DNA of 64,000 bases, taken from positions 992,001-1,056,000 of the forward strand of contig NZ_CP042453.1 of assembly GCF_007993735.1 (NCBI RefSeq). Reading direction: 5' to 3'. The number at the start of each line of letters is the position of its first letter. Within the stretch, counting starts at the first letter, position 1. The notes below the pieces were generated by a model, which ran no database searches, was not told the origin of the DNA, and worked only from the letters and a program-made list of their open reading frames with translations. The position numbers were made by a program, and so were the translations under genes. Positions 43,089-55,727 of the stretch are shown one piece after another. This DNA comes from Arenimonas daejeonensis (GTDB lineage Bacteria; Pseudomonadota; Gammaproteobacteria; Xanthomonadales; Xanthomonadaceae).

Positions 43089-43790
43089 TCAGGGACTCCA
43101 GTGGATCTCGACGGTGGCGCGGCTGTGCAGCAGCGCGGAAACGGGCCAGCGGGACGGGTCCGGGTGCGGTTGCACCCGGGCGAGCAATTCGTGTTTGCGG
43201 GCGCCGGACACGACCAGCAGCAGGCGCCGGCTGTGCAGCAGGTTCGCCAGGTTGAGGCTGATGCGCGGATGTGGCGCTTCCGGCGGCAGCGGATCGGGCC
43301 GGCCGATCACCGCATCGGCGGCCGCGTCGGGATCGAGTGCGGCGGCGAGCCCGGGGTCGCCGGGAAAGAGCGAGGCGAAATGGCCGTCTTCGCCCATGCC
43401 CAGCAGCACCAGGTCCCAGCCTCCGCCGAGCGTGGACAGGCTCCGCCGCGCCTGCGCCAGGTCGGGTTCTGCGCCGGGCCGTTCCGGCACCAACGGGAGC
43501 CAGCGTGGCTGCGTTTCGCCGGCGAAGCAGGCCTGAAGTTGCGAGAGGTTGTTGTGCGGATGGTCCGCGGCCACCCAGCGTTCGTCGGTCGGTGCGATGG
43601 CGATGCGCGTGTCCGCCGGCATGCCTTCGGCCCATCGCCGGTACGCCGGCAGCGGCGTGCGTCCACCCGCGAGCGCCAGCTGCGCCTGGCCACGTTCCCG
43701 CAGCGCGGTGCCCGCGGTTTCGCGCAGGATGTCCACACAGGCCGCCGCGAGTGCGTTGCCGTCAGCGTGTTCGTGCAGTCGCCAGGGCAT
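43089..43790 (-). CDS. pgl: 6-phosphogluconolactonase
   Basis: Intact 233-residue protein of the SOL/DevB type: ALAGGRTPLPAYRRWAE, IAPTDERWVAADHPHNNLSQ, and LVLLGMGEDGHFASLFPGDP are the family blocks. It hydrolyses 6-phosphogluconolactone. It lies 9 nt after zwf and one base before edd, so translation is probably coupled. Confidence 0.94.
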   Translation of the reverse strand: MPWRLHEHADGNALAAACVDILRETAGTALRERGQAQLALAGGRTPLPAYRRWAEGMPADTRIAIAPTDERWVAADHPHNNLSQLQACFAGETQPRWLPLVPERPGAEPDLAQARRSLSTLGGGWDLVLLGMGEDGHFASLFPGDPGLAAALDPDAAADAVIGRPDPLPPEAPHPRISLNLANLLHSRRLLLVVSGARKHELLARVQPHPDPSRWPVSALLHSRATVEIHWSP

Positions 43791-43799
43791 CGGATTGCC

Positions 43800-45251
43800 T
43801 TATTCCCGCCAGCTGTGGCCGTGGCGTTCGGTCAGCGTCACCGCGGCGCTCGGCCCCCAGGTGCCGGCCGGGTAGGGCTTGGGCGCGAGGCCCTGCTGGT
43901 GCCAGGCATGCAGGATGCCGTCCACCCACTGCCAGGCGGTTTCGGTTTCGTCGCGGCGTACGAACAGGGTGCCGTTGCCTTCCAGTGCATCCAGATAGAG
44001 GCGTTCGTAGGCGCTGCGCCGGCGCACCTTCTCGAAGGCATCGTGCAGGTCCAGGTCCAGCGATACCTGCGAGAGCTTCAGGCCCTGGCGGTCCAGGCCC
44101 GGGGTCTTGCTCATCAGCGTCAGCGAGATGCGCTCCTCGGGTTGCAGGCGGATCACCAGTGCGTTGGGCTGGGTCTCGACACCGCCGAAGATCGAATGCG
44201 GCACGGCCCGGAACTGCAGGTAGATCTCGGTGCAGCGGCGTGGCAGGCGCTTGCCGGTGCGCAGGTAGAAGGGCACGCCGGACCAGCGCCAGTTGTCGAT
44301 GTGGGCGCGCAGGGCGACGAAGGTTTCGGTGCGGCTGTCGCGGCCCAGTTCCTCGCGGTACCCGGGCACCGCGCGGCCGTCGATGGCGCCGGCGGTGTAC
44401 TGGCCGGCGACGCTGTGGCTGGCGGCGTCGGCGCCCTCGATCGCGCGGAGCGAACGCAGCACCTTGATCTTCTCGTTGCGCACGGCGCTGGGTTCGAGCT
44501 GCGAGGGTGGTTCCATCGCCACCAGGCACAGCAGCTGCAGCAGGTGGTTCTGCAGCATGTCGCGCATCGCGCCGGAATGGTCGTAGTAGTCGCCGCGGCC
44601 CTCGACGCCGACGGTCTCGGACACGGTGATCTGCACCTGCTCGACATGCCGGGCGTTCCACAGCGGCTCGAACAACGCGTTGCCGAAACGCAGCGAGATC
44701 AGGTTCTGCACACCTTCCTTGCCCGGGTAGTGGTCGACCCGGAAAACACGCTCCTCGTCGAACACGCGGGCAACGCCGTCGTTGATGGCGATCGCGCTGG
44801 CCAGGTCGTGGCCGATGGGCTTTTCCAGCAGCACCCGGCTGTCGCTGCCGCCGAGGCCATGCTGGCCGAGCGCTTCGCAGATCGAGGCGTAAAGCCGCGG
44901 CGCCGTGGACAGGTGGCTGACCACGTCGCCGTCGTGGCGGTCGCGCGCGGCGGCGGCCAGTTTCGCCATCGAGGCAGGGTCCTGGCTGTCGGCGGGCTGG
45001 TATTGAATGCGGTCGACCAGGGCGCGCAGCACGGCGGGATCGAGCGGATGGCCATGGCGTTCGATTGAACCGGCGGCCAGGGCGCGGAAGCCGGCGTCGT
45101 CCAGGTCGCTGCGTGAACTGGCCAGGATCCTGAGGCCGTCGGGCAGCAGGCGGTCGCGCTGGAGTTCGTATAGGGCGGGAAGCAACATCCGCTGGGCCAG
45201 GTCGCCGGTTGCACCGAACAACACCAGCATCGAGGCCATTGGTCTGCTCAT
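43800..45251 (-). CDS. zwf: Glucose-6-phosphate 1-dehydrogenase
   Basis: Intact 483-residue enzyme. NAD(P) motif LFGATGDLAQRMLLPALY, the active-site RVDHYPGKEGVQ with catalytic His nearby and EKPIGHDLASA are present. It makes 6-phosphogluconolactone and reduced NADP or NAD at the entry to the Entner-Doudoroff and pentose phosphate routes. It is the first gene of the zwf-pgl-edd unit; the start at 45251 fits the family N-terminus. The promoter must lie in the 159-bp region shared with the divergent lipoprotein gene; I see no clear operator there. Confidence 0.96.
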   Translation of the reverse strand: MSRPMASMLVLFGATGDLAQRMLLPALYELQRDRLLPDGLRILASSRSDLDDAGFRALAAGSIERHGHPLDPAVLRALVDRIQYQPADSQDPASMAKLAAAARDRHDGDVVSHLSTAPRLYASICEALGQHGLGGSDSRVLLEKPIGHDLASAIAINDGVARVFDEERVFRVDHYPGKEGVQNLISLRFGNALFEPLWNARHVEQVQITVSETVGVEGRGDYYDHSGAMRDMLQNHLLQLLCLVAMEPPSQLEPSAVRNEKIKVLRSLRAIEGADAASHSVAGQYTAGAIDGRAVPGYREELGRDSRTETFVALRAHIDNWRWSGVPFYLRTGKRLPRRCTEIYLQFRAVPHSIFGGVETQPNALVIRLQPEERISLTLMSKTPGLDRQGLKLSQVSLDLDLHDAFEKVRRRSAYERLYLDALEGNGTLFVRRDETETAWQWVDGILHAWHQQGLAPKPYPAGTWGPSAAVTLTERHGHSWRE

Positions 45252-45410
45252 GGATCGTTCCTGTCGAAGTCCCTGCAAGCATACGCCGTGCCGGCCGGTC
45301 GCTGCCGTTCGTCGGGAACGACATGCCGGTGCCGGGAATGGACAGCCCGTATTCATCCGGAATTGCCACGGCGTGGTAGCGTCGGCTTGCGACGTACCCG
45401 GAGACTCGTC

Positions 45411-45992
45411 ATGAACGCCCGCCCCGCTGCCCGCCTCTTTCTCCTCGCACTGCTGGCACTGCTGCTCGCCGGCTGCGTCACCAGCCCCGAATACAGCTTC
45501 GACACCGATCCGAGGGCGGACTTCACCAGCTACCGCAGCTTCGGCTTCTATGCGCCGCTGGCGGCCGAGGACAAGGGATATTCGACCCCCTCGACCCAGG
45601 CCATGCGGGCGGCGGCCCGGCGCGAGATGGAGGCCCGGGGTTATGTCTACGACGAGACAGCGCCTGACCTGCTGGTCAACATCAACGCCTTCATCACCGA
45701 ACGCACCGACGTGATCGACTACCCCTACATGGGCTACGGCTATTACGGGTACCGCGGCTACGGTTATTACGGGTACCCGGGTGGGTTCTGGGGCAGCGAC
45801 ACCTACGTGCGCAACTACAAGGAAGGCACGCTCAACATCGACCTGGTCGATGCCCGTGGCAAGAACCTGGTCTGGGAAGGCATCGCCGTCGGCCGCCTGT
45901 CCAACATGAAATCGGTGGACCGCACGGCGCGCATCAACACCACCATCGCCGAGATCTTCGCCCATTATCCGCACCGGGCCGGTGGCGGCTGA
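45411..45992 (+). CDS. DUF4136-like outer-membrane lipoprotein
   Basis: Intact 193-residue protein with a lipobox (LLALLALLLAGCVTSPEY). The DUF4136 pattern is clear: DPRADFTSYRSFGFYAP, REMEARGYVY, PDLLVNINAFITERTDV and GTLNIDLVDARGKNLVWEG. A Tyr/Gly-rich insert (GYGYYGYRGYGYYGYPGG) comes from a duplicated 24-bp DNA unit. Function of the family is unknown; it is a stand-alone gene ending at a shared terminator with ppa. Confidence 0.82.
   Translation: MNARPAARLFLLALLALLLAGCVTSPEYSFDTDPRADFTSYRSFGFYAPLAAEDKGYSTPSTQAMRAAARREMEARGYVYDETAPDLLVNINAFITERTDVIDYPYMGYGYYGYRGYGYYGYPGGFWGSDTYVRNYKEGTLNIDLVDARGKNLVWEGIAVGRLSNMKSVDRTARINTTIAEIFAHYPHRAGGG
45732..45779 (+). repeat. 24-bp tandem duplication encoding a Tyr/Gly repeat
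   Basis: Two adjacent copies (45732-45755 and 45756-45779) differ at two bases and each encode GYGYYGY plus R or P. It lies in frame inside the lipoprotein gene and explains its low-complexity segment. Confidence 0.75.
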
Positions 45993-46007
45993 CGCCTGGG
46001 TACACCG

Positions 46008-46050
46008 GGACAAGAAAAAAGCCGCCCTCGGGCGGCTTTTTCTTGTCCTG
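46008..46050. terminator. Bidirectional Rho-independent terminator
   Basis: A stem of GCCGCCC/GGGCGGC extended by AAAAAA facing TTTTT and flanked by GGACAAG/CTTGTCC. It has T tracts on both strands and sits between the convergent lipoprotein and ppa genes, ending both transcripts. Confidence 0.88.
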
Positions 46051-46064
46051 TTTCGGCGCGCAGG

Positions 46065-46613
46065 TCAGAAGTTGAGCTTCTCGGGACTGGCCTCGAAACG
46101 TTCGACCGACTCGAGGATTTCGCGGCGGGCCGCTTCCACGCCTTCCCAGCCATCGAGCTTGACCCACTTGCCCTTTTCCAGGTCCTTGTAGTGCTCGAAG
46201 AAATGTCCGATGCGCTCCAGCCAGTGCGGGCTGACCTGACCGATGTCCTTGATATGGCTGTAGCCGCCAAACACCTTGTCCACCGGGACAGCCAGCAGCT
46301 TGGTGTCCTCGCCCGCCTCGTCCTTCATCTTCAGCATGCCGACCGGGCGGCAGCGGACGACCGAACCGGGGATCAGCGGCAGCGGCAGGATCACCAGCAC
46401 GTCCACCGGGTCGCCGTCGCCGCACAGGGTGTGGGGCACGTAACCGTAGTTGCAGGGGTAACGCATCGGGGTGGACAGGATGCGGTCGACGAAGATGGCG
46501 CCCGTGGCCTTGTCGACCTCGTACTTCACCGGGTCGGCGTCCTTGGGGATCTCGATGACGACGTTGATTTCGTTCGGCACGTCGCGGCCGGTCGGGACCA
46601 GGTCCAGGGCCAT
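46065..46613 (-). CDS. ppa: Inorganic pyrophosphatase (soluble, family I)
   Basis: Intact 182-residue enzyme. Catalytic blocks: [29 protein letters not shown], the metal-binding [11 protein letters not shown] and [20 protein letters not shown]. It hydrolyses PPi to two phosphates in the cytosol. Notable in a genome that also encodes a PPi-driven proton pump and a PPi-dependent phosphofructokinase nearby. Start 46613 gives MALDLVPTG. Confidence 0.95.
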   Translation of the reverse strand: MALDLVPTGRDVPNEINVVIEIPKDADPVKYEVDKATGAIFVDRILSTPMRYPCNYGYVPHTLCGDGDPVDVLVILPLPLIPGSVVRCRPVGMLKMKDEAGEDTKLLAVPVDKVFGGYSHIKDIGQVSPHWLERIGHFFEHYKDLEKGKWVKLDGWEGVEAARREILESVERFEASPEKLNF

Positions 46614-46685
46614 GGGGAAACTCCTTGTTCTTACCCGGGGAGGGCGTGTCCAGTGGGGGCGCAAGGATACGGGAAAGGCCTGGAG

Positions 46686-46787
46686 CCCGCACTCGGGCAG
46701 GCGTTTGAAAGGTCAGTGGCCCGCACTCGGGCGGGCGTTTGAAAGGCCAGCCACCCGCACTCGGGCGGGCTGCCAGGGGCGGGCTAG
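46686..46787. repeat. 34-bp tandem repeat, about three copies, upstream of ppa
   Basis: Copies start at 46686, 46720 and 46754 with a constant 34-bp period; the third is about half a unit. Each opens with CCCGCACTCGGGCGGGC, itself an imperfect palindrome, followed in the first two by GTTTGAAAGG. It lies between the divergent starts of ppa and the Hpt gene, so it may affect both promoters. It could also be a REP-like element. Confidence 0.75.
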
Positions 46788-46842
46788 GCAGGGCCGGGCC
46801 CAGCCGCCAGAATAGGCCCGACCTCGATCGGAACCCCCTGCC

Positions 46843-47202
46843 ATGGCCGAATCCCTGCTCGACCCGAAGGCGCTCGAACTGCTGCGCATGCTCGACCGCG
46901 ACCGGCCCGGCTCGTTCAGTGAGTTCGTGCGGGTGTTCGTGCACGAAGCGCCGGACCTGGTGCGCAAGATGGAACAGGCCCAGCAGGCCGGGGACCCCGA
47001 AGCCCTGGGCAACGCGGCCCATTACCTGCGTTCCGCCGCCCTGGCCATGGGCGCGGTGCAGCTGGTGGACGTCTGCCATGGCCTGGAACACCTGGACGCC
47101 GCCCAGCTGCAGGCGCCCGAAATGGCCGGCCGCCTGGATGAACTGCGTCGCCGCACCCGCGACGCGCTGATCCTGCTGCTGCAGGAAGTCCCCCAGATCT
47201 GA
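46843..47202 (+). CDS. Stand-alone Hpt (histidine phosphotransfer) domain protein
   Basis: Intact 119-residue protein that is almost all one Hpt four-helix bundle. The phospho-acceptor site reads NAAHYLRSAALAMGA, the usual H-x-L-[KR]-S pattern with Ser-Ala in place of the common Gly-Ser. Hpt domains relay phosphate between hybrid kinases and response regulators. No kinase or regulator is in the window, so its partners are elsewhere. The N-terminus, MAESLLDPKALELLRML, follows the 34-bp repeat region. It is convergent with leuB. Confidence 0.86.
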   Translation: MAESLLDPKALELLRMLDRDRPGSFSEFVRVFVHEAPDLVRKMEQAQQAGDPEALGNAAHYLRSAALAMGAVQLVDVCHGLEHLDAAQLQAPEMAGRLDELRRRTRDALILLLQEVPQI

Positions 47203-47208
47203 TCTTTC

Positions 47209-48286
<1,078 letters not shown>

Positions 48287-48297
<11 letters not shown>

Positions 48298-48886
48298 GGC
48301 GGAACTCCGGGGTGCGTGAGGATTCGTAACGGGTGATGTCGGCGTCGCGGGCGAGCAGGTAGCCCAGTTCGTCAACGCCTTCGAGCAGACAGGTGCGGGC
48401 GAAGGCATCGAGCGGGAAAACATGGACGGCGCCGGAAGGCGTGCGCAGTTCACCGGCGGCGATGTCGATCTCGAGTTCGTCGTCCGGCCGCTGCATCAGT
48501 CCCTGCACGACGTCTTCGTCCAGCACCACCGGCACCAGTCCGTTCTTGAGCGCGTTGGCGCGGAAGATGTCGGCCACCTGGCTGCTGATCACGGCGCGAA
48601 GGCCGGCGTCGGTGAGCGCCCAGGGTGCGTGTTCGCGCGAGCTGCCGCAGCCGAAGTTGCGGCCCGCGATGAGGATCGCGCGCCCCACGTTCTCCGGCAG
48701 GTTGAACACGAAGTCCGGATCCTCGCTGCCGTCGCTTTTCTTTCGCCAATCGGCGAAGGCATGCTTTCCAAGTCCGGTCCGCGTGGTCGTGGACAGGAAC
48801 CGCGCCGGAATGATCCGGTCGGTGTCGATGTTGGCCTGCGCCAGCACCATGCTGGCGGATCGGATGCTGCGGATGGCGGTGCTCAT
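48287..48886 (-). CDS. leuD: 3-isopropylmalate dehydratase small subunit
   Basis: Intact 199-residue subunit. [19 protein letters not shown] and [11 protein letters not shown] are diagnostic. It pairs with LeuC to isomerise 2- to 3-isopropylmalate. Its ATG overlaps the leuC stop (ATGA), so the two are translationally coupled. Confidence 0.96.
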
Positions 48887-50301
48887 GCGGCCTCCGTGGC
48901 GGCTTCGAGTTCGCGCACGTCGGCGACGGCGCCGGCAACCGCGCAGGCCGCGGCGGTCAGCGCCGACGCCAGCAGGGTGCGGGCGCCGGGGCCCTGGCGC
49001 CCTTCGAAATTGCGGTTGCTGGTGCTGACGGCCAACTGCCCGGGTGCGACCAGGTCGCCGTTCATGGCGATGCACATCGAACAGCCCGGCTCGCGCCATT
49101 CGGCGCCGGCGGCGCGCACGATGGCGTCGATGCCTTCGGCCTCGGCCTCGCGCTTGACCTGTTCGGAACCCGGCACCACCAGCATGCGCACGCGCGGGTG
49201 CACATGGCGGCCGTCGAGAACGCGGGCGACGTCGCGCAGGTCCGAGAGACGGCCATTGGTGCAGGACCCGACGAACACCACGTCCACCGGCGTGCCGGCG
49301 ATCGGCGCGCCGGCAGCCAGGCCCATGTAGGCCTGGGCCTTGGCTTCGGCGCTGTCGGTGGGCGCCGGCACGCGCTGGTCAACGGCGATCGCCGTGCCCG
49401 GATGCGTGCCCCAGGTCAGCGTCGGGCGGATGGCGCGGGCGTCGATATGGACTTCCCGGTCGAACACGGCGTCGGGATCGCTGGCCAGCTCCAGCCAGTG
49501 GCCCACGGCTTCGTCGAAAGCCTCGTCCTGCGGCGCGCGCGGCGTGTTCGCCAGCCAGTCGAAGGTGGTGGCGTCCGGCGCCACCAGGCCGGCGCGGGCG
49601 CCGGCTTCGATCGCCATGTTGCAGACGGTCATGCGTTGTTCCATGGACATCGCCCGCACGGTCGAGCCGCGGAACTCGATGACATGGCCGGTGCCGCCGT
49701 TGACGCCGATCTGGCCGATCACGTGCAGCACCACGTCCTTGGCGCTGACGCCGGGGCCGAGCGGGCCATCAATCGTGATCGCCAATGACTTCGGTTTGCG
49801 CTGCAGCAGGCATTGCGTGGCCAGCACATGGCCGACCTCGCTGCTGCCGATGCCGAAGGCCAATGCGCCGAACGCGCCGTGGGTGCTGGTGTGGCTGTCG
49901 CCGCAGACGATGGTCAGGCCGGGCTGGGTCAGGCCCAGCTCGGGCGCGACCACGTGCACGATGCCTCGGCGCGCATCGCCCAGGTCGAACAGCTCGATGC
50001 CATGCTCGGCGCAGTTGCGGCGCAGCGCCTCGACCTGCGCCTCGGACTGCGTGCTGGCATAGGGCAGGCGGCCGTCGGCACCGGCGGGAAGGGTCGGCGT
50101 GCTGTGGTCCAGGGTGGCCTTCGTACGGTCCGGCCGGCGCGGTTTCAGGCCGCGGGCCTGCAGCTCGGTGAAGGCCTGCGGCGAGGTGACCTCGTGCACC
50201 AGGTGCAGGTCGATGTAGAGCACCGCCGGCGCTTCGGCGGTCTCGGGCACCACCACGTGGGCGTCCCAGAGTTTGTCGAACAGGGTCTTGGGCGTGGGCA
50301 T
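48883..50301 (-). CDS. leuC: 3-isopropylmalate dehydratase large subunit
   Basis: Intact 472-residue aconitase-family enzyme. Fe-S ligands: the Cys in [12 protein letters not shown] and CSMCIAMN. The [20 protein letters not shown] block is diagnostic. It binds LeuD. It lies 8 nt after leuA. Confidence 0.96.
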   Translation of the reverse strand: MPTPKTLFDKLWDAHVVVPETAEAPAVLYIDLHLVHEVTSPQAFTELQARGLKPRRPDRTKATLDHSTPTLPAGADGRLPYASTQSEAQVEALRRNCAEHGIELFDLGDARRGIVHVVAPELGLTQPGLTIVCGDSHTSTHGAFGALAFGIGSSEVGHVLATQCLLQRKPKSLAITIDGPLGPGVSAKDVVLHVIGQIGVNGGTGHVIEFRGSTVRAMSMEQRMTVCNMAIEAGARAGLVAPDATTFDWLANTPRAPQDEAFDEAVGHWLELASDPDAVFDREVHIDARAIRPTLTWGTHPGTAIAVDQRVPAPTDSAEAKAQAYMGLAAGAPIAGTPVDVVFVGSCTNGRLSDLRDVARVLDGRHVHPRVRMLVVPGSEQVKREAEAEGIDAIVRAAGAEWREPGCSMCIAMNGDLVAPGQLAVSTSNRNFEGRQGPGARTLLASALTAAACAVAGAVADVRELEAATEAA

Positions 50302-50309
50302 GGGAATTC

Positions 50310-51860
50310 TCAGGCGATGGCCGCAGCGGCGGTTTGGGTGACGGTGGCGGCATCGCGTTGGCGCAGCACGCGGTTGGCGACGTCCAGCCAGGCCAGGGCG
50401 CTGGCCTCGATGATGTCGCGGCTGGTGCCGATGCCGGTGTACTCGACCTCGTCGCAGCGCACGCTCAGGCTGGCTTCGCCGCGCGCATCGGCGCCGATGC
50501 CGATGCTGTGCACCTGGTAGCTCTCGAGCTGCAGGGCGACGCCGGTGGCGCGGGTCATGGCCTCGAACAGCGCCGCGACCGGACCGTCGGCCTCGGCGAT
50601 CTCGGCCACCAGGTGGCCGTCCGGATCCGAGAGTTCGACATGGGCGCGGGCGCGTTTGCCGCTGTCGCTCATCGACAGCGCCGCCAGCCGGTAGCCGCGG
50701 CCGGCGCTGCCTTCGTCGCCGGTGACCAGGCGCTGCAGGTCGGCGTCGCCGACCAGGCGCTGGTGGTCGCAGAGTTTCTTGAAGGCGGCGAACACGCGCT
50801 CGAACTCGAATTCCTCGAGCACGAAACCCAGCCCACGCAGCCGTTCGTTCACCGCATGCCGGCCGCTGTGCCGGCCCAGCACCATCTGCGAGGCCGGCCA
50901 GCCCACGTCCTCGGGCCGCATGATTTCGTAGGTGTTGCGGTTGCGCAGCATGCCGTGCTGGTGGATGCCGGCCTCGTGCGCGAAGGCGTTGGCGCCGACC
51001 ACGGCCTTGTTGCGCTGCACGGCCATGCCGGTCAGGCGCGACAGCAGGCGCGAGGCCGGCAGCAGGGCGCGGGTGTCGATGCCGGTGCCGGCGCCGTACA
51101 GGCCGCCGCGCACCTTCAGCGCCATCACGATTTCCTCCAGCGCGGCATTGCCGGCGCGTTCGCCGATGCCGTTGATGGTGCATTCGACCTGGCGCGCGCC
51201 GCCTTCGATCGCCGCCAGCGAATTGGCCACGGCCAGGCCGAGGTCGTCGTGGCAGTGCGTGCTGAACACCGCTTGCCCGGCACCGCGCACGTTGGTGCGC
51301 AGACGGCGGAACAGGCCGCGGATCTCCTCCGGCGTGGTGTAACCGACGGTGTCGGGCACGTTGATGGTGCGGGCGCCGGCGGCGATGGCTTCACCGAACA
51401 CCTCGACCAGGAAATCCTCCTCGGTACGCAGCGCGTCCTCGGCGGAGAACTCGACATCGTCCACCAGCGAGCGCGCCAGCCGCACGCCTTCGATGGCGCG
51501 GTCGAGCACCTGCTGCCGGCTCAGGCCGAGCTTGTGCTCGCGGTGCAGCGGGCTGGTGGAGATGAAAACGTGGATGCGCGGCTTGCGCGCCTTCTCCAGC
51601 GCTTTCGCCGCGGCTTCGATGTCGCCCGGCGCGCAGCGAGAGAGCGCGCAGAGAATGGGCCGGTGCAGCTCGGCGGCGATCAGCCGGGTCGCTTCGACAT
51701 CGCTGGCCGAGCTGGCCGGGAAGCCGGTTTCGATCACGTCCACGCCCAGTTCGGCGAGGGCGCGCGCCATCACCAGTTTCTGGGCCGGACGCAGGCTGCA
51801 GCCGGGCGACTGCTCGCCGTCGCGCAGGGTGGTATCGAAGATGCGGACATCGCTCTCCAT
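50310..51860 (-). CDS. leuA: 2-isopropylmalate synthase
   Basis: Intact 516-residue enzyme. [15 protein letters not shown] (metal/active site), [20 protein letters not shown] and [15 protein letters not shown] are present, and the C-terminal LeuA allosteric domain (leucine feedback) is complete. It condenses acetyl-CoA and 2-oxoisovalerate, the first committed leucine step. It follows the aminotransferase gene by 14 nt. Confidence 0.96.
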   Translation of the reverse strand: MESDVRIFDTTLRDGEQSPGCSLRPAQKLVMARALAELGVDVIETGFPASSASDVEATRLIAAELHRPILCALSRCAPGDIEAAAKALEKARKPRIHVFISTSPLHREHKLGLSRQQVLDRAIEGVRLARSLVDDVEFSAEDALRTEEDFLVEVFGEAIAAGARTINVPDTVGYTTPEEIRGLFRRLRTNVRGAGQAVFSTHCHDDLGLAVANSLAAIEGGARQVECTINGIGERAGNAALEEIVMALKVRGGLYGAGTGIDTRALLPASRLLSRLTGMAVQRNKAVVGANAFAHEAGIHQHGMLRNRNTYEIMRPEDVGWPASQMVLGRHSGRHAVNERLRGLGFVLEEFEFERVFAAFKKLCDHQRLVGDADLQRLVTGDEGSAGRGYRLAALSMSDSGKRARAHVELSDPDGHLVAEIAEADGPVAALFEAMTRATGVALQLESYQVHSIGIGADARGEASLSVRCDEVEYTGIGTSRDIIEASALAWLDVANRVLRQRDAATVTQTAAAAIA

Positions 51861-51874
51861 GGGGTCTGTGCTCC

Positions 51875-52735
51875 TCAAACCGGGGTCAGCCAGCGCGCAT
51901 GCGCCGGTGACCCGCCACGCACGACCCGCAGGTAGCGGGCGCGCAGTTCGTCCGCGACCGGGGTCGCGCCAAAGTCCTTGCGGTCCAGCGCCGCCACCGG
52001 CATCACCTCGGCCGAGGTGCCGGTGAGGAAGACTTCGTCTGCCTCCAGTAGCTCTTCCAGCGTGACCGGTCGCGAGGCCGCACCCGCGAGTTCGACGATG
52101 GTGTCGCGGGTGATGCCGGGCAACGCGTCGGAGTGTTCGACCGCGGTCACCTGTCCGGCCTTCACCAGGAACACGTTCACGCCGGTGCACTCGACCACGA
52201 AGCCGGCGTCGTCCAGGAACAGCGCGTCGTCGAAACCCCGGCTTCCGGCTTCACGTTTGGCCAGAATCGAGTTGACGTAGGCGCCGCTGAGCTTGAGCGG
52301 CGGCATTGCGTCGGCGCGATTACGGCGGAAGGGCGAGACGGTGAGACGCACGGGTTTGTCGCCCAGGTGCGGCTTCCACGGCATCGAGGCCACCATCAGG
52401 TGCTTGCTCAGCGGCGCCACGTCCAGGCCCAGCGAGCCGGTGCCGTACCAGAGCAGCGGCCGGATGTAGGCGTCGCGGTGGTGGTTGGACTGCAGCACGG
52501 CGATCACTGCCGCGGCCGCTTCGTTGACATCGAACTTCGCGCCGAACGCTTCCGCACCTTTGCGCATGCGCTCGAGGTGTTCGGGCAGGCGGAACACGGC
52601 GGCGCCGTCGGGCGTGGCGTAGCTGCGGATGCCCTCGAAGACGGCCGTGCCGTAGTGCATGGCGTGGGTCGTGAGCGGGGCGGCGAGTTGGTCCTGCGGG
52701 CCGATGCGGCCGTCGAACCAGAGATTCAGGGACAT
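51875..52735 (-). CDS. ilvE: Branched-chain amino acid aminotransferase (class IV)
   Basis: Intact 286-residue fold-type IV enzyme. The PLP Lys is K148 in [42 protein letters not shown] and the phosphate-binding [14 protein letters not shown] are typical of IlvE. It makes Ile, Leu and Val from their keto acids. Placing ilvE inside the operon completes the route except for threonine deaminase. It overlaps ilvM by 10 nt. Confidence 0.9.
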   Translation of the reverse strand: MSLNLWFDGRIGPQDQLAAPLTTHAMHYGTAVFEGIRSYATPDGAAVFRLPEHLERMRKGAEAFGAKFDVNEAAAAVIAVLQSNHHRDAYIRPLLWYGTGSLGLDVAPLSKHLMVASMPWKPHLGDKPVRLTVSPFRRNRADAMPPLKLSGAYVNSILAKREAGSRGFDDALFLDDAGFVVECTGVNVFLVKAGQVTAVEHSDALPGITRDTIVELAGAASRPVTLEELLEADEVFLTGTSAEVMPVAALDRKDFGATPVADELRARYLRVVRGGSPAHARWLTPV

Positions 52736-52962
52736 GGGGCGATCTCCACGGAAAGGCAGTCGTGCAGTTGTTCGATCTGGCGCTGCAGCGGTTCGGGCGG
52801 GCGCTGGCCGCGCACGGTCAGCTGCAGGCGCCAGTCGCCGCCGTCGGGCGGTTGCGCGCCTTCGATCGACAGCGGTGTGAAACCGCGGCGCTCGGCGGTG
52901 CCGAGCACGCGCAGCAACGCGCCTTCGGCCGGGCGCAGCACCAGGTCAAGCCGGTAACGCAT
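52726..52962 (-). CDS. ilvM: Acetolactate synthase small (ACT) subunit
   Basis: Intact 78-residue single ACT-domain protein, size and place of IlvM: it starts [20 protein letters not shown] and contains RGFTPLSIEGAQPPDGGDWR. It overlaps ilvG by 17 nt. It should activate or stabilise IlvG; short ACT-only subunits of this kind are usually less valine-sensitive than IlvN types. Confidence 0.86.
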   Translation of the reverse strand: MRYRLDLVLRPAEGALLRVLGTAERRGFTPLSIEGAQPPDGGDWRLQLTVRGQRPPEPLQRQIEQLHDCLSVEIAPCP

Positions 52963-54652
52963 GGGCGGGCTCCGGCGCGGCGATCTGCACGGCGGCGGGT
53001 TCGCCTTCCAGCATCGTCGCGTTGCTGTGGTTGGGCGGCACCAGCGGCCAGACATTGCTGCGCGCGTCGATGGCGACGTGCAGGAAGGCCGGGCCCGGCG
53101 TCGACATCAGCGCATGCAGTGCATCCTCGACGTCGGCACGCTGATCCACCTGCAGCGCCGGAATCCCGAACACGCGGGCGAGCGCGGCAAAGTCCGGGTT
53201 GTCGCTCAGGTCCACCTCGCTGTAGTTCTGGTCGAAGAACAGCTCCTGCCACTGCCGAACCATGCCCAGGGCCTGGTTGTCGAGCAGCACCATCTTGATC
53301 GGCAGCTTGCAGCGCGCGACCGTCGCCAGCTCCTGCAGGTTCATCATGAAACTGCCGTCGCCACTGACCAGCACCACCGTGCGGTTGGGGCAGGCGAACT
53401 GCGCGCCGATCGCCGCCGGCAGGCCGAAACCCATCGTGCCCAGCGCACCGGAAGTCAGGTGATTGCGCGGATGGCTGAACTTCCAGTGCTGCGCGACCCA
53501 CATCTGGTGCTGGCCGACATCGCAGGCGACGATGGCGTCGCGTGGCGCGATCTCGGACAGCCGGCGCAACAGGGCCGGTGCGTACACGTCACGGCCGGGT
53601 GCGTCGTAACGCGAGGCGTGGCGTTCACGCTGTTCCAGGCAGTGCTGGCGCCAGTCGGTGCAGTCCGGATGCACGCCGGTCAGCGACTTCAGCGCGGTGG
53701 CGACATCGCCCGGCACGCCGACGTCGGCGTGGCGCAGCTTGCCGATCTCGCGGCGGTCGGCGTCCAGATGCACGATGCGCGCGCGGCGCGAACTCGGCCA
53801 GTTTGCCGGTCGCGCGGTCGTCGAACCGCGCGCCAACCACGATCAGCAGGTCGGCCTCCTGCACCGCCATGTTGGCGGCGCGGCAGCCGTGCATGCCCAG
53901 CATGCCCAGCAGCAGCGGATGGCCGGTGGGCAGGGCGCCCAGGCCGCGCAGGGTCAGCACGGTCGGGATGCCGCTGGAGTCGACGAAGCCGCGGAAGGCG
54001 TTCACCGCCTCGGCCAGGGCGATGCCGCCACCGCCGTAGATCACCGGGCGTTCGGCCGCTTCGATCGCGGCGATCGCGGCGGAAAGCGATTCCCGCGACG
54101 GCGGCGGGGGAGGAACCGCCGCCGCGGGAATCCGGGGAGAAAGATGGCTGGCATCGGCCAGCTGCACGTCCTTTGGCAAGTCGATCAGCACCGGGCCCGG
54201 GCGGCCTTCGCGGGCGATGCGGAAGGCTTCGTGCACCACGCCCGGCAGGTCGTCGACATGGCGCAGCAGGAAGCTGTGCTTGACGATCGGCAGGGTCATG
54301 CCGAACACGTCCAGTTATGGAAGGCGTCGGTGCCCATCAGCGCGGTGCTGACCTGGCCGGTGATCACCACCATCGGCGCCGAATCCAGGAAAGCGTCGGC
54401 GATGCCGGTCACCAGGTTGGACGCGCCCGGCCCCGAGGTCGCGATGCAGACGCCGACCCGGCCGCTGGCGCGCGTAGCCGTTGGCGGCCAGTGCCGCGCC
54501 CTGTTCATGGCGCACCAGGATGTGCCGGAGTTTCGAGCCGGGCAGGGCGTCGTAGAAGGGCATGATGGCGCCGCCGGGATAACCGAACAGGCGGTCGGTG
54601 CCTTCGGCCTCGAGGCATCGCGCCAGCAGCTGCGCGCCGTTTTGTCGTGTGC

Positions 54653-54656
<4 letters not shown>
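52946..54656 (-). CDS. ilvG: Acetolactate synthase large subunit, three frameshifts
   Basis: About 570 residues. N-terminus: the TPP-activating Glu in [17 protein letters not shown], then [21 protein letters not shown]-terminus: [15 protein letters not shown] (TPP/Mg) and [20 protein letters not shown]. Indels lie near 54468, near 54312 (a C lost from CCTGG; correction gives [18 protein letters not shown]) and near 53795 (GC repeat). It condenses pyruvate with pyruvate or 2-oxobutanoate. Start overlaps the ilvC stop (ATGA). Confidence 0.92.
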
Positions 54657-55696
<1,040 letters not shown>

Positions 55697-55727
55697 GGCG
55701 GCGGGTCCTTGGGTGATGGGTCGAGGG

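Noticed and set aside
46686-46787. The 34-bp repeats as a CRISPR array.
   Set aside because: The units are contiguous with no unique spacers, and no cas genes are near.
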